Assembly (NCBI GenBank): GCA_016234705.1
Contig: JACRAS010000107.1
Span: 62,001 to 126,000 of the forward strand
Reading direction: 5' to 3'
Origin: Betaproteobacteria bacterium
Lineage (GTDB): Bacteria; Pseudomonadota; Gammaproteobacteria; Burkholderiales; SG8-39
DNA length: 64,000 nt
Shown piece by piece: positions 60,232-64,000 of the stretch. Position 1 is the stretch's first letter. Every line of letters begins with the position of its first letter. A program made the translations under genes and the position numbers. The notes below the pieces were generated by a model, which made no database searches, was not told the origin of the DNA, and saw only the letters and a list, made by a program, of their open reading frames with translations.

Positions 60232-60331
60232 ATGAGGCCGCGACCAGCGCTAGCAGTCAGGTGCAGGATGCAACAAATTCAGAATGCAAAGCGAAACCCG
60301 CAACTTTGCCTCTCGCTTTGCACTTGTAGCC

Positions 60332-61195
60332 CTAAACCTTTCCAAGGATGACTTCGAGCACGAACATGCTGCCGACGTAGGCGAGCAGCAGCGTAAGGAA
60401 GCCTGCGAGCGTCCAGCGCAGCGCGGTGCGACCGCGCCAGCCCCAGCCGTAGCGGCCGACCAGAAGCGCGGCGAAAATGAACCAGGACATGATGCCGAAC
60501 ACCGTCTTGTGATTGAAGCGCACCGCCTTGCCGAACAACTCCTCGGAAAATACGAAGCCCGTCCCCAGCGTCAAGGTCAGCAACACGAAGCCGAGGGTGA
60601 GGATCCGAAACAACAGCACTTCCAGCGTCATCAGCGGAGGCAGCGAGGCCCAAGGTCCGGCGAGTGACTCGCCCGAAGGCCCGCCGGCATGCTTACCACC
60701 GTGCAGGCGCCGCTCCAGCACCGTCATCAGGGCGGCATGCAGCGCGGCGATGGTGAACAGGCTATAGGCGAGCATCGCCACCAGCAGATGGACTCTGAAT
60801 TGGAAGGATTGCGTATAGGCCGGTGTCTCCGGACCGGCAAAGAACGCCGGCAGCAGCGCGCACACCGCGGCGAGCGGCAGCACCAGCGCCTGCATGCCCT
60901 TGACGTCGTAGATCAGGCTTTCCACCCAGTAGATCAGCACCGTCAGCCACAGCATCACCGACAGGGCCTGGGAAAAACCGAAGCGCAGTTCGGGCGCGGC
61001 AAACAATTCGGCATAGAGCAAGTACGAATGCAGCGTGAACGGCGCCAGTATGGCCAGCCGCTCCCAGGAGGCAATGCCCGTCCCTACGCCCGCGCCCGCC
61101 GCCTCGGCGCGGGCTCTCCAGCGCGTGTTCCAGAAATGCCATCCCAGCGTCGCGTACAGAAGCGAGGTGAGCGCATAGGGTAAAATGCCGGACAT
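60332..61195 (-). CDS. Cytochrome c assembly (CcsA/YpjD-like) membrane protein
   Basis: The 287-residue integral membrane protein has about eight helices and belongs to the CcsA/HemX group, closest in form to YpjD. Conserved parts are LTVLIYWVESLIYDVKGMQ, FRVHLLVAMLAYSLFTIAALHA with a haem-ligand-like histidine, and FNHKTVFGIMSWFIFAALL. Its place next to ffh is common in proteobacteria. A role in haem handling or cytochrome c maturation is inferred from family. Start ATG at 61193-61195, inside a palindrome shared with the ffh promoter. Confidence 0.85.
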   Translation of the reverse strand: MSGILPYALTSLLYATLGWHFWNTRWRARAEAAGAGVGTGIASWERLAILAPFTLHSYLLYAELFAAPELRFGFSQALSVMLWLTVLIYWVESLIYDVKGMQALVLPLAAVCALLPAFFAGPETPAYTQSFQFRVHLLVAMLAYSLFTIAALHAALMTVLERRLHGGKHAGGPSGESLAGPWASLPPLMTLEVLLFRILTLGFVLLTLTLGTGFVFSEELFGKAVRFNHKTVFGIMSWFIFAALLVGRYGWGWRGRTALRWTLAGFLTLLLAYVGSMFVLEVILGKV

Positions 61196-61208
61196 GTCCA
61201 AATTTTAC
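61180..61208. promoter_or_regulatory. Symmetric divergent promoter region of ffh and the YpjD-like gene
   Basis: GTAAAAT (61180-61186) and ATTTTAC (61202-61208) flank the perfect palindrome GGACATGTCC (61190-61199), which contains the start codon of the YpjD-like gene. The TAAAAT on each strand could serve as a -10 box, and the ffh start lies nine bases further. Confidence 0.4.
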
Positions 61209-61216
61209 ACTACAGA

Positions 61217-62569
61217 ATGCTAGACAACCTGACCAACCGCTTGTCCAAGGTCATCAAGACCCTGCGCGGCGAGGCGCGCCTGACCGAATCCAACGTCGCC
61301 GACGCGCTGCGCGAGGTGCGCATGGCGCTGCTCGAGGCCGACGTTGCCCTGCCGGTGGTGAAGGATTTCATCGTCGCGGTGAAGCAAAAAGCCATGGGCG
61401 AGGAGGTGATCGGCAGCCTTACGCCCGGTCAGGCCCTGGTGGGCGTGGTGCAGCGCGAACTCGCCCGCCTGATGGGCGGGGAAAACGCCGTGCTCAACCT
61501 CGCCGTCACCCCGCCCGCGGTGATCCTCATGGCCGGCCTGCAGGGTTCGGGCAAGACCACCACCAGCGGCAAGCTGGCGAAGTTCCTTGCCGAGCGGAAG
61601 AAGAAACCGCTGCTCGCGAGCTGCGACGTCTACCGCCCGGCCGCGATCGAGCAACTGCGCACCATTGCGCGTCAGTTGGAAGTTGATTTCTTCGAATCGA
61701 CGCCTGGACAAGAGCCGTTGGATATCGCGCTGGCCGCGCTCGATTATGCGAAGAAACACTATAACGATGTGCTCATCGTCGACACCGCCGGCCGCCTGGC
61801 GATCGACGCGGCGATGATGCGGGAGATCGCGGAACTGCACGCCGCGCTCAGTCCCGTCGAGACCCTGTTCGTGGTCGACGCGATGCAGGGCCAGGACGCG
61901 GTCAACGTGGCCAAGGCCTTCAGCGACGCGCTGCCGCTCACCGGCGTGGTGCTGACAAAGCTCGACGGCGATGCGCGCGGCGGCGCGGCGCTGTCGGTGC
62001 GTCAGGTCACCGGCAAGCCGATCAAGTTCGCCGGCGTGGGCGAGAAGCTCGCCGCGCTGGAAGCCTTCCACCCGGAGCGCATGGCCGCGCGCATTCTCGG
62101 CATGGGCGACGTGCTGTCGCTGGTGGAGGAGGCGAGGAAGAGCGTCGATGTCGAGGAAGCGCAGAAGCTCGCCGACAAGATCAAGCGCGGCAAGGGCTTC
62201 GACCTGGAGGACTTCAAGCAGCAGATCGCCCAGATGCGCAAGATGGGCGGGCTCTCCTCCATGATCGACAAATTGCCGGCGCAACTGGCGCAGGCAGCGC
62301 AGGCGCAGTCGGCCGACATGGGCGAAAAGCAGATGCGCCGCATCGAGGGCATCATCAATTCCATGACCCGGCAAGAGCGCGCGCATCCGGAGTTGATGAA
62401 GGCTACGCGCAAGCGCCGCGTCGCCGCGGGCGCGGGCGTGCAGGTGCAGGAGGTCAATCGCCTGTTGAACCAGTTCGAGCAGATGCAGAAAATGATGAAG
62501 CAGATGCAGAAGGGCGGAATGGCAAAGATGATGCGCGGGATGAAGGGGATGATACCGGGGATGCGCTAG
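61217..62569 (+). CDS. ffh: Signal recognition particle GTPase Ffh
   Basis: The 450-residue protein binds 4.5S RNA and delivers membrane proteins to SecYEG. The N domain starts MLDNLTNRLSKVIKTLRGEA; the G domain has GLQGSGKTTTSGKLA, DVYRPAAIEQL, DTAGRL and TKLDGDARGGAALS; the M domain is methionine-rich (QMQKMMKQMQKGGMAKMM). All GTPase motifs are intact. The 4.5S RNA gene (ffs) was not found in this window. Element C lies directly downstream and may act as its terminator. Confidence 0.98.
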   Translation: MLDNLTNRLSKVIKTLRGEARLTESNVADALREVRMALLEADVALPVVKDFIVAVKQKAMGEEVIGSLTPGQALVGVVQRELARLMGGENAVLNLAVTPPAVILMAGLQGSGKTTTSGKLAKFLAERKKKPLLASCDVYRPAAIEQLRTIARQLEVDFFESTPGQEPLDIALAALDYAKKHYNDVLIVDTAGRLAIDAAMMREIAELHAALSPVETLFVVDAMQGQDAVNVAKAFSDALPLTGVVLTKLDGDARGGAALSVRQVTGKPIKFAGVGEKLAALEAFHPERMAARILGMGDVLSLVEEARKSVDVEEAQKLADKIKRGKGFDLEDFKQQIAQMRKMGGLSSMIDKLPAQLAQAAQAQSADMGEKQMRRIEGIINSMTRQERAHPELMKATRKRRVAAGAGVQVQEVNRLLNQFEQMQKMMKQMQKGGMAKMMRGMKGMIPGMR

Positions 62570-62622
62570 GGCCATGGCCGTTGTTGCCTTCGCGCTTGCG
62601 CGGACGGCGCCCCGTCCGCGCG

Positions 62623-62673
62623 GATCACCGATTGCGTACGGATGAAAAGCACATCCGTACGCAATCGGCGATC
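62623..62673 (+). repeat. Class II 51-bp hairpin of element C
   Basis: Arms of 22 bases (62623-62644, 62652-62673) have one mismatch and loop AAAAGCA. Outer ends GATC...GATC match the class II hairpin of copy A; several internal base pairs differ from it on both sides of the stem. Confidence 0.9.
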
Positions 62674-62711
62674 TTGTATAAAACCCCCGTGCCCTGTTTG
62701 GTGTTAACCAG

Positions 62712-62762
62712 AACCGTGTTTTCCCTACGGATGTGCTTTTCATCCGTATGGAAAACACGGTT
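62712..62762 (-). repeat. Class I 51-bp hairpin of element C
   Basis: Arms of 22 bases (62712-62733, 62741-62762) have one mismatch and loop TGCTTTT. Outer arm AACCGTGTTTTCC matches copy A; the next four bases before CGGATG differ. Confidence 0.9.
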
Positions 62763-62833
62763 GGCGCGCAGAGCGCGCAATGTTTGCACGGCCCCATCGA
62801 CGGACGTGCGCAGATGCTTCGAGTTGCAACGCG

Positions 62834-63246
62834 CTAATACGCTATCGCCGCCCCGTCGCTCCTCGGATCTGACGCTCCCCAGCGCGCGCCGGTGACGGGG
62901 TCGATCGTAATGCCGTGCGCATGGCCGGCCAGTTCGTTCCATGCCCCCCAGCGGTTCAGCACATGGCCCCTGCGCTCGAGTTCTTTCAGTGTGGCCTCCG
63001 GATAACGCCCCTCGACGTTGAGCAGGTCGCGCGATTCGCCCAGCGCGAAGCGGCCAGAGAGCCAGCGCGGCGCTTCACCGTTCTTCAGGAAAATCGCGGC
63101 GGCTTCCCGGTTCTGCGCCAGTTCCGGCGCGGTCGCGGCGATCCAGTTCGCGAGGCGTTCGGTCACCGGAAAACCCTCGCGTGCGGGCAGGCGACCATGC
63201 CGCGCGGGGCGAGTGTCGGCGGGCGGCCGGTGTGCATTTCGATCAT
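62834..63246 (-). pseudogene. Internally deleted gamma-glutamyltransferase
   Basis: Three pieces of a gamma-glutamyltransferase, normally about 530 residues, are fused into 413 bases. An N-terminal piece (GRPPTLAPRGMVACPHA, from the ATG at 63246) runs out of frame into a middle piece (EGFPVTERLANWIAATAPEL, then AAAIFLKNGEAP). That is joined to the C-terminal piece (RWLSGRFALGESRDLLNVEG, then GHAHGITIDP and ASDPRSDGAAIAY to the stop). The catalytic threonine region is lost. At least two deletions are needed. Confidence 0.85.
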
Positions 63247-63557
63247 GGGCGATTCGTTTCGGGTGCGCTTGAGGGTCGTATGGGAACACAATCGAATGAA
63301 ACGGGCAATGCTTGCACGCAGCGACTGTCGGTCGGACAACAATCGGACAGACATCCGAGCAAGCTCGGCTTTCACCGTTAATCAAGGTCGGGCCCGATCT
63401 CCGGACTCATGGCAACGCTGGGCGGGTTCCAGGAGACGATGCCGATCACGTACTTAACCAACTTCGGTTCTGCCGCGTTGACGCACGATGGCACTCGATT
63501 GTTGCAATCGAGGCGTTGCGATGACACCGGCGCACACGTCGCCGCGTTGTTCGCATC

Positions 63558-64000
63558 ATGTCAAGATGCTGCGAGCCAAGTGCGGGAGCGGCGGGAAGGA
63601 TGCGGCAAGGCGGTGTGTATCGCCCGCGCAAGCCCTGTGCGAGCCCGCTTTACCAATGCGCCGATCGCCACATGGTGCAACTGCGATCCGAGGGGCGCTT
63701 GCAGCGGCTGCTCGAAGAGCGCGTCATCGATCGTTTCCTGAAATGCGGGGACCCGCACTACGGGTTCGCGCGAATCTATTGTCCCGAATGCCGGCACGAC
63801 TACCTGCTCGCGTTTTCCTGCAAGGCTCGGTATTTCTGCCCGAGCTGCCACCAGAAGCGCGTGCTTGCCTATGGGGATTGGGTCGAGGAAAACGTGCTTG
63901 CGCCAGTGCCGCACCGGCAATACGTCTTCACCGTGCCGCGAATCCTGCGGCCGATCTTTTCGCGCCAGCGACGCCGAGGGCCGCAAGAAACTCGCGCAGT
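63558..64000 (+). CDS. IS91-family transposase, N-terminal part
   Basis: The frame runs off the right edge of the window. It begins near GGVYRPRKPCASPLYQCADRH and shows the zinc-binding N-terminal domain of IS91-type Y2 transposases: YCPECRHDYLLAFSCKARYF, CPSCHQKRVLAYGDW and VPHRQYVFTVPRILRP. These enzymes mobilise DNA by rolling-circle replication through two catalytic tyrosines, which would lie beyond the window. The start may be the ATG at 63558 or at 63600. The last ~12 residues (RQRRRGPQETRA) fit the family poorly, so a frameshift near 63970 is possible. Confidence 0.82.
   Translation, partial: MSRCCEPSAGAAGRMRQGGVYRPRKPCASPLYQCADRHMVQLRSEGRLQRLLEERVIDRFLKCGDPHYGFARIYCPECRHDYLLAFSCKARYFCPSCHQKRVLAYGDWVEENVLAPVPHRQYVFTVPRILRPIFSRQRRRGPQETRA
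63558..64000 (+). mobile_element. IS91-like insertion sequence, left part
   Basis: Defined by the transposase fragment. The left end (terIS) should lie between the gamma-glutamyltransferase relic and the transposase start, but it could not be fixed by eye. Confidence 0.65.

Larger units (their letters stand above)
62598..62780 (-). repeat. Composite double-hairpin element, inverted copy C
   Basis: Read on the minus strand this copy has the same order as copy A: TTGCGCGCTCTGCGCGCCAA, a class I hairpin, a 38-base spacer containing GTTAA and ATACAAGATCG, an inverted class II hairpin, then a 10-bp GC hairpin (62598-62621). The spacer length equals that of copy A although most spacer bases differ. 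Confidence 0.85.

Overview
The window is chromosomal DNA from a GC-rich Gram-negative bacterium, most likely a betaproteobacterium. The main evidence is a complete division and cell-wall (dcw) cluster running mraZ-rsmH-ftsL-ftsI-murE-murF-mraY-murD-ftsW-murG-murC-murB-ddlB-ftsQ-ftsA-ftsZ-lpxC. It is followed by a block in an order I associate with that class: a DUF721/DciA-like gene, an M23 peptidase, secA, argJ, a DUF815 ATPase, a Nudix-ThiE fusion, yacG, then zapD-coaE-pilD-pilC on the opposite strand. No rRNA, tRNA, CRISPR array or prophage was found.

Layout. 1-9.7 kb is mixed accessory metabolism: a Tat-signal fragment, a DUF3563-like small protein, a LysR regulator, a zinc-type alcohol dehydrogenase-like reductase, glnS, a split TPP-dependent decarboxylase with a carboxymuconolactone-decarboxylase-like protein, an MFS carrier and a DUF4143 ATPase. 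9.8-16.5 kb is a corrinoid methyl-transfer locus: a MetE-core-like enzyme faces an operon for a small leader ORF, a corrinoid protein, a URO-D-type methyltransferase, a MetH-activation-like protein, a RACo-type ferredoxin/ASKHA reactivase and a pterin-binding methyltransferase. 16.6-18.8 kb carries phenylacetate-type genes (paaI-, paaY- and paaF-like). 18.8-21.2 kb is a lower-GC restriction-modification island bracketed by related inverted repeats. 21.2-24.4 kb holds a response regulator, a cyclopropane fatty acid synthase, a truncated phosphoribosyltransferase and a Crp/Fnr regulator without FNR-type cysteines. 24.9-44.1 kb is the dcw cluster, with a recognisable promoter and MraZ operator. 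44.1-62.6 kb is the secA/argJ/pil/ffh housekeeping block. It is interrupted at 51.7-55.1 kb by a damaged DUF5615/DUF433 toxin-antitoxin pair and a repeat-rich RTX protein. 62.6-64 kb ends in a gamma-glutamyltransferase relic and the start of an IS91-family transposase.

The corrinoid locus would take a methyl group from an unidentified donor, carry it on a B12 protein and pass it to tetrahydrofolate, with a possible homocysteine outlet through the MetE-like enzyme. The activation-like protein and the reactivase would return oxidised Co(II) to the cycle. The dcw genes make lipid II and the divisome. Nearly all their junctions overlap, and two short bridging ORFs close the gaps before murE and murC.

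The most unusual non-coding signal is a composite intergenic element in three places (3.1, 42.9 and 62.6 kb). Each contains 51-bp hairpins with exactly 22-bp arms and a 7-nt AAAAGCR loop (or its complement). The outer arm sequences differ between copies while pairing is kept. The two full copies have a 38-nt spacer between their hairpins and lie in opposite orientations.
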